DNA of 64,000 nucleotides. Origin: Moniliophthora roreri. Taxonomy: Eukaryota > Basidiomycota > Agaricomycetes > Agaricales > Marasmiaceae. Shown in pieces: positions 14,436 through 26,183 of the stretch (position 1 is the stretch's first letter; each line of letters begins with the position of its first letter). The notes beneath the pieces were generated by a model. That model had not been told where the DNA came from. It did no database searches and saw nothing but the letters and a program-made list of their open reading frames with translations. The stretch lies in contig LATX02000174.1 of the NCBI GenBank assembly GCA_001466705.2, positions 186,001-250,000 on the forward strand. The letters run 5' to 3'. The position numbers were made by a program, and so were the translations under genes.

Positions 14436-15720
14436 ATGATCGAAAGTATTGTGCGTAGTAACAGTTCTTCATATACCATTAAAACGGCATTGATCTATGT
14501 CTACAGAATTCGAATAATGCAATTGGACCTTCTGGAGAAGTTTTCTATATCCCTGACTTCTTGACGGTGATTGGAACTATATTGGCTGTGACAAGACGCT
14601 GATAAGGACCTCAGGAGGAAGAAGAACAATATGTCATGCGTAAAGTAACAATAGGTATAACTGACTATCGTATAATGGGACTGACTGGCGTTACTTCATT
14701 AGATCCGTGACTCGCCCCAGCATAAGTGGAAAAATCTCAAGAATAGAAGGTATGTGTGATTACTTGTGTGGATTTTGAGCTATGAGGATTGACATTACTT
14801 CCACGGTTGAAAAGACTGCAACTCATTGGTGAGTGGCAAGTGGTGATTCACTAAACCTTCTGACTAGTCTTGGGACGATAGGTGGCCAACTCACGGGCAA
14901 GAACATATTGATCCCTGAAGCATTTCCACCTTTTGTCGACAAATAGTGAGTGGCAGCAAAGTCAAGAAAACACGTCGTCCACTGACACTTTCCACCAGTC
15001 CCGATATCATTTCTCGCTTGAAAAATGCAGGAATTTTCATGACGTCCCCCCATGGAGCACCCAATCATATTATTCTGAACGAAGTGATCTCGAGATTTTT
15101 TACGACTACACCATCTAATCGTAGAAAAGTATCTTCCAGGTCAGGGAATCATGGTAGGTAAGAAATTTTGCTGCCTTTTGCTGCGACTCATATACCGCAG
15201 CCCCATGAGGATGGGCCAGCGTACCACCCCATCGTCGCAACACTATCATTAGGTTCTCACGCGGTATTTCACTATTATCAGTACAAGTCTGCCGAACGTC
15301 GCGATGGTACGGGAAATGACCCTGCAAATGAAAACGAGGGACAACCTATTGATCCTAAACCCGCACTATCTGTACTCCTGGAGCCTCGAAGCGTAATCAT
15401 CACCACGGGGTCATTCTATAGATCCCACTTGCATGGGTGAGTTGGTGATCCTCTTGTATGTCAAAAATTCTCATCATATTACTCATAGCATCGAAGAAGT
15501 ATCAGAGGACGTGTTTTCCCGAGGAGATGGGGTGACGGGCCCACAAATCCAGGGAACGGGCGTGGAGATAGCTAACTGGAAGCTCGTCTCAGGATCCAAG
15601 TTCAAGGATGCGTTTCTTAATGGAGGCTCACTGAAGCGAGACGTTCGATACAGCCTCACCTGTAGAGATGTTGTGAGAGTTGTACGCAATACGAGCGCAT
15701 TGTATCCGTGGCGGCCTTAA
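14436..15720 (+). CDS. AlkB-family Fe(II)/2-oxoglutarate dioxygenase, ALKBH6-like
   Basis: Ten exons: 14436-14450, 14507-14566, 14615-14644, 14703-14749, 14815-14828, 14882-14945, 14999-15083, 15130-15153, 15201-15436, 15489-15720, total 807 nt (268 aa). It matches ALKBH6 order: [110 protein letters not shown], and RDVRYSLTCRDVVRVV. The iron ligands are visible as HED (His, Asp) and the His of SHLHG; the Arg of RYSLTCR should bind 2-oxoglutarate. An acidic insert lies between the jelly-roll strands, as in other members. The substrate of ALKBH6 enzymes is poorly defined. Exons of 14, 15, 24 and 30 nt are unusually small. The stop lies 303 bp from the convergent CHO2 stop. Confidence 0.92.
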
Positions 15721-16023
15721 ATCCATATAATAACCTTTCCAGACTCTGGGGCGCGGAGATCATTAGCGATACAAGCTGCACCGATGATCAGTTCCAGTTC
15801 GTTCCTTGGTTCCTGTATCACTCAGGCGCTGGTCCTCTTATATAGAGTAACATACATTTCTGATGGACAGTCGTCGCATCCGACCGAACGCCAAGGTCTT
15901 GTGGATACTTTCACTGACGACGCGCATCGCATTCGTTTACGAGAGCAATAGGAAAGCTGTAGATAGTGGATGAATCCAATCTATTGAGTGTACCAATGTA
16001 AAAACATCGAGTGTGCTGTATGT
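15721..16023. other. convergent 3' regions of ALKBH6-like gene and CHO2
   Basis: About 300 bp between two stop codons facing each other. I see no gene and no repeat. Confidence 0.5.
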
Positions 16024-19000
16024 TCACATTTTCTTGGACAATAGTACCCGATTCGCCAGAGCCGTAAGGTTAGCATCGGCCACTACAACCTCCGGCGCGT
16101 ACTCCACATCGAATGCCTGTTTCAACGCAGTACATATACGCTTAGCCTGTCGTTCCGACCAAAAGCTGAAGTCATCCTGATCCCGGTCGTCAGGCGGTTC
16201 ATTATCATCACCTCGGGACGGCCCTTCGCCTTCCTGAGACGGCTTGCAGGATAGTGGTATCAAAGCAGGATCAGAGTCCAGGCAAAGGGGCACTATTCGC
16301 ATAAGACTTTGTCGGACTGAGGTAAAGTCGAGCTCAGAAGGCCTGTCAACTGATAAAATTCAAAACGCAATCAAATGTCAGGCGCAAGATTCTGAGAGAA
16401 CCATAGGTACGGACCATATATCTCGAACGGGCCATCAATGCTCATGACATTGTATTTTCCATCATGATGATATCGCACCTTCAAGGAAAAACTTACTCAG
16501 CCGAAAGAACGCGCGGATCCAAAGATGGAACATACCTCGTAGCGCCCAACTTGCCAAGGAAGAGTATTACCCTTGAAGGTGACGACCCCGCTTTCAGACT
16601 CCCTCATAGGTACGTCAGGTCTGTCTAGACCCAGTGGTACATCTCCGTCCCATTCTTCATCATAAACCGGAACCCACATCCCCATCGAAGACGTCCTTGT
16701 AACCAGTGTCGGTTTGTTTGCACCAACCTAGAACCAAGTTATGTTACTCCTTATCACCGAGCATGTAAAATACTTGCCCTATAGATTCCGATCCAGTCTT
16801 TGCGGGAATGCATATGTGGCGCCTGCCACCTCACGTTGATGGGTTCCCCGAACATGAATCTCAGAGAACTTTCCGAGCTGGGCAGAATGACAACCTTGTA
16901 CTTGGATGTATCATAAGACGACAAGTCATTTGCAACCCGCCTAGCCATCACAATCAGGCACTGCACAGACGAAAAGGTGCGAAAAACCCACGTAATAACC
17001 AGTTTTTCCCTGGATTGTTGCAAAAGGACTTTGGTGTCCTGGACAACTTCAGAAATCTTGGGTCGAGCTATCGACTAATCGGTATATCGCTATCAAGACT
17101 GAGAAGAAAGGCCTACATTTCGCCAAAAACTCCTCTACGACGTCCGCAGTTTCCTCCAAGACCTTGTCAAACGTCCCCTTGACCTCCTTGGCGACACGCT
17201 TGATCTCGGGAGCGTGTCGACCGGCTCGAGACTCAAGAATTCTTGCATTCCTGCTAGCAACATTCTTGATGACTTTGACGAACCCGGCTTCTTTGCGCAG
17301 CGAGTCACCATAGAGTTTCCGCATATGGGGACTTTGGTATTAGTCAGATTTACGCTATTATGTTGGATCAACCCGTTCCCACTCACTTTTCTACACTGCT
17401 CAGGAACCACCAGTGGGCGAGGTGCCGAAGAACCGCGAGACAGAGAACAAGCTTGCTCCCGCCGATCAGGCTCAACCCGAACCAAGCGGCTCCTCCCATC
17501 ATTTCGGGATTGTTCAGATATCTGGGCGGCAGTCACATTCAGTACCGAGGTCTTTGAACCGCGGCGTCCAACGCTCACCTGTATATACCAGAATATTCCA
17601 AATGAGCGGGGAACTCCTCCATGAAGAAGTCACCAAAGAACCAGCCTGTTCGGCGGAAAAGAGATTAATGATTCGTGATCTGAATGAATGAACGGAGACA
17701 ACGTCGTACCGAAAACTCCCAAGACTTCATAAGATTCCCATGACGCCCAGATATGCAACCCAATAAGGATCTGAAAAGGTATGACTGAGTCGGGACCTGT
17801 TATCATTCGAAAGTTGTATACAACAAGCGCTTACAATCCCTAGGGTATGGCGTAGCAGCTCATGGCCAACCGTCCATTCCCGAGGTATAGAGTAGGTCCG
17901 CCATACGACACCAATAAATGAAACTAGACTTTTAAGTCAGCGAATATTCCACGTAAATGGAGAAAAAAATGTTTTAATCATGAAATGTACCATTGGTCAT
18001 GCACAAACTCATGTTGTATATCGCTTTCCAGTTGTTGAAGGCTTCAAGTACGGCTCCTTTACCGCCGTCATTTGGAGGGTAGTAATAGTTGCTGATAAAA
18101 TGTTTTACCAAGAACCGACTCTCGCTCTGAGCACGGAGTAATAGTCCAAGCCCAAAGCAATGGAACAACGTCCATGCGAACGCATGTGTAAAGTGGATGG
18201 CCAGCAGGATATTATCCGACAGCTGGGGTAGAAGCGAGAAAGACAGGGAATAGAAGATGATAAGCACGAGCATGGCATCGTTGGAGCTACAACCAGTTGT
18301 CAGAGAACAGCACACGCGAGCACAAGATGGCAATTCCTTACCGAAGAAGATCCAAGTTCTTCAGCACGACGGTATCCCGCCTAAAGTACTTGTTCAAGAG
18401 ATCATGCTGAGAAATGGTCTTCCTCTTGGGGGCCGTAACTATTTCAGTTCCGCTTGGCAATGAAATCGAGCTCGCCGAGGAGATTTGAGGTCGGTGTTGC
18501 TTCTTGGCTTGCCTAGTCTCGCGAAGTACGCTCTCTTCCTCTACCTCTGTCTCTGTTTCCAGTTCTTCCGTCTCGGTGGCGGTCTCTCCTTCAGTAGCAG
18601 ACGGGGTGGGAAGCTCGGCAGGGTCCTCAGGTGTTACACTCTGACTTTCCACTTCAGGAATGAGGATGGGCGTCCTTCTAGCGATAGCCTTGGGCTTGAT
18701 GTAGTTACGTTCAATGTCTAATGCAAAGAGTCAACATCTGCTGTAACCAAAGACCGGTCTACTTACGAGGATTCTCAAAGAACACCAAGAATCCGAACTG
18801 TGCTGCATGAGCGGCCAAACTGATGAACAGAACGGCATAGCTACCTGCTATGAGCGAGAGTCCATAGTATCCAGCGTAACCTTGTGTACAGGAGCGGAGA
18901 TTAGTAGGCAAACATCAAGACAGGTCTAAACGTACCGACGGAGTACATGGGATGTGGTGCCAACTCAAAGACGCCATCAAAGACCAAATTACCGCGCTGG

Positions 19001-19950
19001 AAGAAACAGTCGCCCCAGTACCAGCCGTAATCTTTGACCACGTTGTGTGCCTCCGTCTTAACCCAGAGATTAAACCCAATGAGAAGTAGTCCACCGATCC
19101 ATCTGTCAATACATAAATTAGCCAAGGCAGCACTCTTGCTTCTATAACCGACATACCTCATTACGTGGATGAAGGTTGAAAGACCATGAGGTACGCGGAA
19201 ACACGCGAATGCAAACATGCAGTATGCGACGAAATCGCTGAAAACGACATGAGGGCCACCTTAAGAGCAAAGGGGGGGAAGGGGGTACTTTAGCAGGATG
19301 ATGTCCACAGCCTGACGGAATAGAAGCCAAGTGTTGTATTCTAGGGGGAGTTCCTAGAGACATAAAGAGTGTCAATGACGAGCGGCGTTCGATGAACACG
19401 AGGGCGTACGTCAAAAGAATAATCCTTGCCCATCTTCCCAGCCAATTGAGCACGGATCCAGCTCCGAACCACGGGGCGCCTCTTCCCATCCAGCCAGCCT
19501 CTCTTTTGTACTTCACGCACGATCCATTTTCTCTTGCTCTGCTTGGTGAGGACCCATCCAAGGCCAGCATCGTATGCTGCACGCCAAAATGCGAAATAGA
19601 ACAGGAAGAACACCTGTGACGCGTGGCGAGGTAGGATAAAGAATAGGACGATTTGGAAGCCTAGTAAACCCAAATTCAGGATATCGAGGTGACTCTTTGG
19701 GTACGCCGGATTGAATAGAGTAAGGACATCATGGGTAATTGGCACTCTAAACACTATAGCATTCAATCAGTTGAGTAGCTCCAAATCATATGGAAAAAAA
19801 AATTGAATCAAACCTTCTCCGCCAGGTGTCTTTCCCCAGATTTCCTCACGTGCCGCAGGCTTTGGCTCGCGTTTTTCTGGTCCAGCTCCACCTGTATCTG
19901 CTGGTGAACCTGGTCGCCGTTTACGCAGACCGTTTGGAGAGCCCGCCATG
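16024..19950 (-). CDS. CHO2: phosphatidylethanolamine N-methyltransferase
   Basis: An ER-membrane enzyme for the first SAM-dependent methylation of phosphatidylethanolamine on the way to phosphatidylcholine. Many short exons read continuously on the minus strand. [16 protein letters not shown] starts at 19950 (exon 1 19814-19950; the longer upstream frame has no ATG). Then come [20 protein letters not shown], hydrophobic helices such as [15 protein letters not shown], the first methyltransferase module with [20 protein letters not shown], an acidic linker ([19 protein letters not shown]), a second module with [20 protein letters not shown], then [17 protein letters not shown], and the C-terminal [20 protein letters not shown] / DWIGIYR and [14 protein letters not shown] domain. 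The two-module layout and C-terminal domain are diagnostic of fungal CHO2. Convergent with the ALKBH6-like gene. Confidence 0.96.
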
Positions 19951-20756
19951 ACTTTGACTGAGGTGGTCGGTAACAGAAGTGAACTCGTTAAAAAATCACC
20001 TGCATCTCGTGCTGTCCGTGCAGGGTCAACGGAGGTCACTGCCAAACAGGGTCAATCCGTAGCAATTGCCGGCTTATGTAAACCCCGAGGTTCCGAATCT
20101 CTGGCTCGGTGCTTCCGTCGACAAATCAAGCTTCCATGCTACCTTTTCTTGCGTCCAAGTACCCAAATCAATATTTCAATTCAAGTCAAAGTATCTTCGA
20201 CGAATCACAAATAACCATGGTAAGGGAAGCGAGTCGCCTAAGGCAGGCTTAAGAAAGTCTGCCACTCGGATAACGGCCCTGTAACCTGCAGCGTGTTCAA
20301 ACTTCAAAGTGCCGGGGCTTGTCGCCAACCGGGAATTTCTCAGTGCTCTAAAAAAGGACCAAGGCTACAGGACAAAACTGCCATGGTTAGTTGAAGTGCA
20401 CGGAAGACATGGTCCGAAGTTGATTAGAATTGCGTGATGGCTGCGACAAGGACGCAAGAACGTCAAATTTCAACGCAGGAGAGGATTTTGAGGTCTTCGG
20501 TGTGTTATACTTTTTCCTGCAATGAGATTAATATAGTACTGTACAGGACATCCTCGCTTTGTCGCTTCTTCCGAATATCCACTAGAAGGCTACTGGGCTA
20601 TAAGGATTTGCCTATTTGCGAGAACCATTTGGCAGTTTTGAATCAGATCGAGAATGCCTTATATCATTGTCGTGCTTCTTCACTCTGTACAATCCGCTTT
20701 TATCGACATAGCCGGCACTAGCGAGCAAGTCTCCCTCCTTTCTACCACCGCCAGAC
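19951..20756. other. CHO2 upstream region
   Basis: About 800 bp upstream of the CHO2 start. It holds only short unrecognised open frames and an AT-rich run near 20520-20540. The probable CHO2 promoter; no motif I can name confidently. Confidence 0.35.
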
Positions 20757-21099
20757 ACCCACTGTGTCGTACCAATACGTGAATGATGAGGCTGTGACGG
20801 GGTGCAAGGAGCCCTGTACGGGGCCTGTACAGACTTTGTACAGACCCCCCAGATAGATGGACGTAAGCGAATTTTTCCGACCGCTCGCTCATCCCGTTGT
20901 CCCCTCCCCTCTTGAGGCCACCCTAGGGCCCCTTGGGATGTTTTTTTGTAGTTTACAAGTATATGCAGCATGGGAGGAGAGGGAAAACCTGTGCTTTTAC
21001 AAAGTCAAAAACCCACTCACGTAACGAAATCTGGTGGGGGATTTTGAAAAGGCCCTGTACAGGGCCCAGCCTCATTGTTCACGTATCAGTACGATACGT
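20757..21099. mobile_element. MITE-like element with terminal inverted repeats
   Basis: Arms of about 35 bp at 20760-20795 and 21067-21099 are inverted copies of each other. The left arm has taccaatacgtgaatgatga then ggctg; the right arm, reversed, has tactgatacgtgaacaatga then ggctg. Just inside both arms is a palindromic tract built on ccctgtac/ggcctgtacag (20813-20845 and 21052-21066). The interior has no coding frame. Length and structure suggest a non-autonomous DNA element. No clear target duplication was found. Confidence 0.5.
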
Positions 21100-21766
21100 T
21101 AGGCGTACCTCGTCTAACAACTTCATTCTAGACACGAGAAGATCACATGGGCTCATCTAGACGTGTTTTGTCCCTGCGCGCATGATCAATGATGGTCAAA
21201 ATACCGGTGGGTACACACCTCATCGTACGTAGTGATGCGCCTTGTCCGGTTCCTTGAGTACTGATGCAGATGAATGTAACTTTATATCCTTGGTATATGA
21301 GCTATATACGGGGCCACTGGGGCTTCAAGTGAAACAGAATCAGCGCTGAAGTATGTTCCCATAATAGCCTCTTCTCCCGCCAGCATTGCGATGAAACCGT
21401 ACTGTTCCATATGATGTTCAATGTCAATGTCATGTCAATCTCTCGCACTCCTCTTCTTGCATGACCAACAAAGACACCCGGCCAGATAGTGCATGTTCAT
21501 CAGACACCACCATTTCAGGTACCACTGGCACTCCGGCACATTGTCGCGTGCTCCATTCCAGGTCCGAACTCGCGCGTCGGCATTGCTGCGGCTACCACAA
21601 GGATTCAAGTTAAGCCCTGCCTAATAGTTTATCATAAGTATGTTACATAGACGGATGACATACAAAGCGCAATCTTAGCACACCCTCAAATGTGGTCTTT
21701 TTCGTTTTGCAGGGCTTGAACATTTTTTGGGAACGAAAGAGTGGATCGCCGTTTTTCGGTTCTTTG
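21100..21766. other. upstream region of siderophore transporter, no gene
   Basis: About 670 bp with no supported gene. Only short open frames are present. It probably separates the CHO2 and transporter regulatory regions. Confidence 0.35.
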
Positions 21767-21815
21767 TTATCGTATGACTGTAATCAGATAAGACGTTATC
21801 TAATCATTGCGATAA
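21767..21815. promoter_or_regulatory. GATA-factor (SRE/Urbs1/Fep1-type) operator cluster
   Basis: Four GATAA cores fall within 49 bp. AATCAGATAA at 21782-21791 matches the fungal siderophore-repressor consensus (G/A)ATC(T/A)GATAA exactly. TTATCTAATC at 21796-21805 is the inverted site with one mismatch. Further cores are ttatcg (21767-21772) and gcgataa (21809-21815). The first two form an inverted repeat, AGATAAGACGTTATCT. The cluster is about 430-470 bp upstream of a siderophore transporter start. Known fungal iron regulators repress such genes through these sites; that this cluster is used is inference. Confidence 0.6.
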
Positions 21816-22087
21816 CGTTTCTCCATCTTCTCACGGCCCATCGGCCCCTGGAGGTGAAAAGTTGCTGCCTCATCGTTTTCCGCTCTATATTCCCTCATTT
21901 TGTACTCTACAAATCACTCCAATAATCCATGAATGCTGTGGTGGATATAAAATTCAGGGAGAAAGAGAAGGGAACGTGGTGTGTCCCAGATCAAAGTCTG
22001 GGCTCCATTCTTGTCTAATCTGATTAAGCGATGCCAGGTCTTTGATTTGAACCGGGACGCCTGTCAAGGCGCTCTTCTGAAATCCCG

Positions 22088-22096
22088 ATGAGTATA
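22088..22096 (+). promoter_or_regulatory. TATA-like box upstream of siderophore transporter
   Basis: gtatatatg lies about 145 bp upstream of the start codon. The spacing is compatible with a core promoter; the assignment rests on sequence resemblance only. Confidence 0.35.
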
Positions 22097-22237
22097 TATG
22101 GGCTTCCACCTTCCTCATGATCACTCTGTGTCCTTTCTCTGGCCCCGTCACGTCGTAAGTGGTCAAAATTTCACCTTTTTTTCCCTATCTAACTCAGTTT
22201 TTTTTTTTAAGAGTGCTGTACCGCCGAACGTGTAGAG

Positions 22238-24299
22238 ATGTCGCAAAATCTACCCTATAAGAACAATGGCGAGCAAGCCAGCAATGGGTCGACCAGGAGC
22301 GTGGAGGAGGAGAAGTCATCTGTCCGAGCTGAGGCCAGTGGAAGCTCGACAGAGGATGGATATTACCAGTCCCGGGGTGTCTCCCGTATGGAAGCCATTT
22401 ACCGAACCGCAAATAGCAGCGGTGGTAAGACAACCTTTTGGGCCATCGCTGGCTCTGTCCTCGTCTGTGCATGGGCATACTCCCTCGACTCATCGACCAC
22501 CTCGAACTATGCCCCGTTCGTCACTTCCAACTTCCAGCAGCACAGTAGCGGCCTAGCTTCCCTCGGCATTGCTACCAGCATCATTTCCGCCGTGTGCAAG
22601 CCCTTTGTTGCAAAAATTTCCGACATCACTTCTCGTCCGTACACCTACATCCTCATCCTCATTCTTTATGTGATGGGGTACATCATCGTTGCAACCTGCC
22701 GTACTATCTCTGCCTACATCGTTGGAGAGGTTTTCGTCGCTATCGGGAGTGCAGGACTTGATCTCCTGAACGACATCATTGTTGCCGACCTAACGACCTT
22801 GGAATGGCGTGGCTTTGTTAGCTCGATGCTCTCCATGCCTTTCGTCATCAACACTTGGTTCGCTGGACAGATTGTCGGCGCCCTCGAAAAGCGTGACCAA
22901 TGGAGGTGGGGTTACGGAATGTGTGTATATCAGTGCTCACTGTTCGCTTCATCTACTGAATCTTGGTTGTCTAGGTTTGCTATCATCATGCCCGCTGCAC
23001 TCGGGCCTGCCATCATCACTCTCATCTATCTTGACCGCAAAGCGAACAAGTTGGGAATTGTCAACATGGCTTCTAGCAACGCAGCTCGCCGCGAGGCACG
23101 TGCGTTGGCCGAGAAGAAGGGAGAGGAAGGACCCCATGGTCTAGTGGTGGCTGAAGCAGCACCATCCCAATTGACCTGGTCTCAACGTCTGAAGCAATCC
23201 CTCTCCGAAATCGATGCGTTCGGACTAATTTTGTTGGGCTTTGGGTGGACATTGCTACTTCTACCCTTCTCTTTGAAAACTTACGCAAAGGGCGGATGGA
23301 ACAACCCTTCCCTGATTGCAATGATGGTTGTCGGAGGTGTAATCTTGATCCTCTACATACTCTACGAGCGGTTTGTTGCTCGCTTCCCGACATCTCCCAG
23401 ACGCCTCCTCACCAACAAGACATTCTTGTGTGCCGTAGTCATCGACTCCTTTTACTTCAGTAAGTCAGATTGTCTTTGTTCTCGTTCATGTGTACTGATA
23501 TCTGCATTCAGTTGCCGGCCAGATGCGAGGCTTGTACCTTTCCTCCTACGTTTATGTCATCACCGACTGGTCCGATACCAACTGGGTATACTTCAATAAT
23601 ACCATGACACTCTGCCTCTGTATTTTCGGTGTCGTTGCCGGTCTTATCCTGCGATGGACGCATAGATACAAGCTCCTCCAGGTGATCGGGCTTTGCATCA
23701 AGATCGTTGGCATTGGTATCCTACTTAATGGAAAATCGGCCACCCAGAGTACCGCTGCCATGGCCATGTCGCAGGTCCTCATTGGGGCCGGAGGTGCAAT
23801 GAGCGTAGTCAGTTCTCGCGTTGCCTCACAGGCTTCTGTACCTCACCAGGACCTCGCGCTAACAATCTCACTTTTATCGCTTTGGTCCAAAATCGGCTCG
23901 TCCATCGGCACCGCTCTTGCCGCCGTCATCTGGGCAGATAAGATGCCAAAGTTTCTCCGTGAGGAGCTCCCATCTTCTGTGACCGATGCACAGATCAGGA
24001 CCTTCTTCGGCAACATCAAGAAGATCCGAGCCTACGCCTTCGAGGATCCCGTGAGGCAGGGTGTTATCGTTGCGTACAGACGTACACTGTGGTACCTCAT
24101 CGTACCCGCCGTATCCATCTCCGTTGTTCCTCTTATAGCCGCCTTCCTGCAAACCAACTTTTACCTTGGGAAGCAGCAGAATGCTGCCATGAATGTCGCT
24201 CCAGATGGAACCAAGCTGGACCCTCAGCCCGAGGACGTTGTCGAGGAGCGTCCTACAACTTTCAAAGGGAAGTTCTTGAAGTTCTGGTCAGGGAGGTAA
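22238..24299 (+). CDS. MFS siderophore-iron transporter (SIT family)
   Basis: Imports ferric siderophores across the plasma membrane by proton symport. Three exons: 22238-22920, 22975-23459, 23512-24299 (1,956 nt, 651 aa). A hydrophilic N-terminus of about 65 residues leads to VSRMEAIYRTANSSGGKTTF, then to the SIT-type first helix AWAYSLDSSTTSNYAPF. Next come FVAKISDITSRPYTYILILI (MFS loop 2-3 region), VFVAIGSAGLDLLNDIIVAD, LEWRGFVSSMLSMPFVINTW, the central loop ending LSEIDAFGLILLGFGWTLLL, GQMRGLYLSSYVYVITDWSD, and a late helix GSSIGTALAAVIWADKMPKF. About 14 hydrophobic segments fit the family, as does the length. A GATA/SRE cluster lies upstream, matching expected iron regulation. It is convergent with the kinase-like gene, stops 247 bp apart. 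Confidence 0.94.
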
Positions 24300-24546
24300 T
24301 TTGGAAGGATCATCATCGCTATCTTCGTATGTTGTCTTATATATCCGTCCCGATGTATAGTCACGGTTATGCTATCATTTCACTAGTTTTCTCTTTACGA
24401 TGTTCATGTCGATAATGATGTAGGATTACAATCGGTACAGGTTCCTGATGGCATGAAAAGCAGACGTGTATCGTATAGCAATGAGAAACGAAAAATAGTA
24501 ACAGATACTTTGTACATGGTATACCCATAATTCTTCAGTGGCGGAA

Positions 24547-26183
24547 TCACTCCAGCTCTTGGAGGCGATCCGAGGTTTCCGAGTGATCCTCGTGAAACCT
24601 TGCGAAATCATCGTCATACTCATCGTTGGCCAGCAGAAGCTTCATAAAACTATTATTGGCGTGTCTTCTTGAATGAGTCGCTGACCTCGACATGTGCATT
24701 GTCGACGGCTCGGTGCTCGTTCTGCACTTTGAGGGCCGTGAGACACTGGGCAGCTTCCGATATAGACTACGTGACATTGGTATGTCGGGGCCTTCACTGT
24801 CGTCGGTAGGCCTCTGCCCCTTATGCCTTCTGCGTTGTTTCCCCTGTTTCTGGGAGTGAGGGGTGAAGTAGAAACCGTTCTTGTCCACGTTAAGGAGGAA
24901 GGCCATGATGGAGTTCTGAGGAGCTCTTTTCACCTCCAGCAGCCTTTCGGGACTAGGGATCAGAGCGATGTGAAGAGGTGTATGTGACCATAAATGGAGT
25001 GGAGTATTTGGGTTTATCGCTTCTGGAAAGGAAGCAAGTTGTTTGAATGAAATTTGTAGTAGCTTCTCGTTCGGGAGAGCGTTGTCCCTGTCGTTACTCG
25101 TGCTTGCGTTCCAAGGAATAAGATATGGAAGCGCCCTGGGGTGCAATCGTACTTTGCCGTCTATGATCATAACATCTTCTGTCAGATACGATAAGCGGTC
25201 TTCAACATAGTACACTGGTGCGAAGACGATGTTGTGACGTTTCAGGTTGTTAAATGTCTCGTAAAGCTGCAGGTTGTGTTTTTTTTTTTCGGTAAATCTA
25301 CTCCGATTTCGGTTCTTAGGGCACTCACCAAGGCACGGTCGCGATAATCAACCATTCGTCCTTGTACCCGCTCGAAAACAAATCCAACGATTTGTCCGTC
25401 GCGTGACAAGTGTCCATAGACATGATAGAATAGGTCTAGGTGTCTTATGAGTTTCAACCCCCGCATGGTCGCATCTAGAAGTCTCATTGGCCCTTCGTCG
25501 CACACAGTAAACACGGCTATTGATGCAGTAAGGTGAGCAGCTCTTGAATCCTCTTCGTTATCATGAGTCACTTACTAACTTCCCGGTTCATCCATCGACC
25601 CAGCATCATATATATGGAATACCATTTGATGCAGCTTATCGAGTCCTCCGAAATAAGAGGGAGCCATGGGAGTGTTTTCAAGGGAACCAAGCTCCGTTTT
25701 TTGGCAGTAACCAAACGATAGTCTCTGTCCGAGACACGAACGAGGTGAGCCCAGTTCATCCGTTTTTCTCCTGAACCAAAGTCAATAGTAGACAGAAGAG
25801 GACGCTAAAGACAATGTCAGTTGACCAATTCACGAGAAACGGGTAGATAAACGACTCACTATGATTTCTACAAGATCAAAGGCTCTTTGGGCAATTTTCG
25901 AATCTTCAGCGTTCGACCAAACATGTTCAAAGGGTACGATCTCTTGCGTCTTTATTGTCAAGGTGTTGTTACCATACCGCAACCAAAGCTGCAAGTAGGT
26001 CGAAAGCGATTTTGTACCCGATATGTCCGCACTGAATTTGTCCCAATCATAGTACGGAGCATCCGCAATACACGAATAGTCTTGTGTGAGGTGAAGTTTA
26101 GAATCAGGTTAACCGCACTTGAGAGCCGTATTCGTCTCACCATGAAGGAAAAGTTTGGGCACATTTATAATGCTACAGCTCAT
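24547..26183 (-). CDS. protein-kinase-like protein, function unknown
   Basis: Five exons on the minus strand: 26141-26183, 25860-26080, 25576-25804, 25329-25516, 24547-25266, total 1,401 nt (466 aa). The N-terminal 170 residues are unrecognised. The middle reads GRWMNREVTVFTVCDEGPMR, then GLKLIRHLDLFYHVYGHLSR, then DGQIVGFVFERVQGRMVDYR and DRALVLYETFNNLKRHNIVF. This resembles a kinase N-lobe, hinge and alphaE region, followed by VMIIDGKVRLH where a DFG-type loop would be. I see neither an HRD catalytic loop nor a DFG motif, so it may be a pseudokinase. The C-terminal 120 residues are basic and Ser-rich, then acidic. All exons connect in frame through GT-AG introns, so the gene looks intact. 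Confidence 0.65.

Noticed and set aside
19951..20045. In-frame N-terminal extension of CHO2
   Set aside because: The extended frame begins at TTG; the first ATG in frame is at 19950.
22194..22493. Antisense open frame over the siderophore transporter start
   Set aside because: Shadow of the well-supported plus-strand gene.
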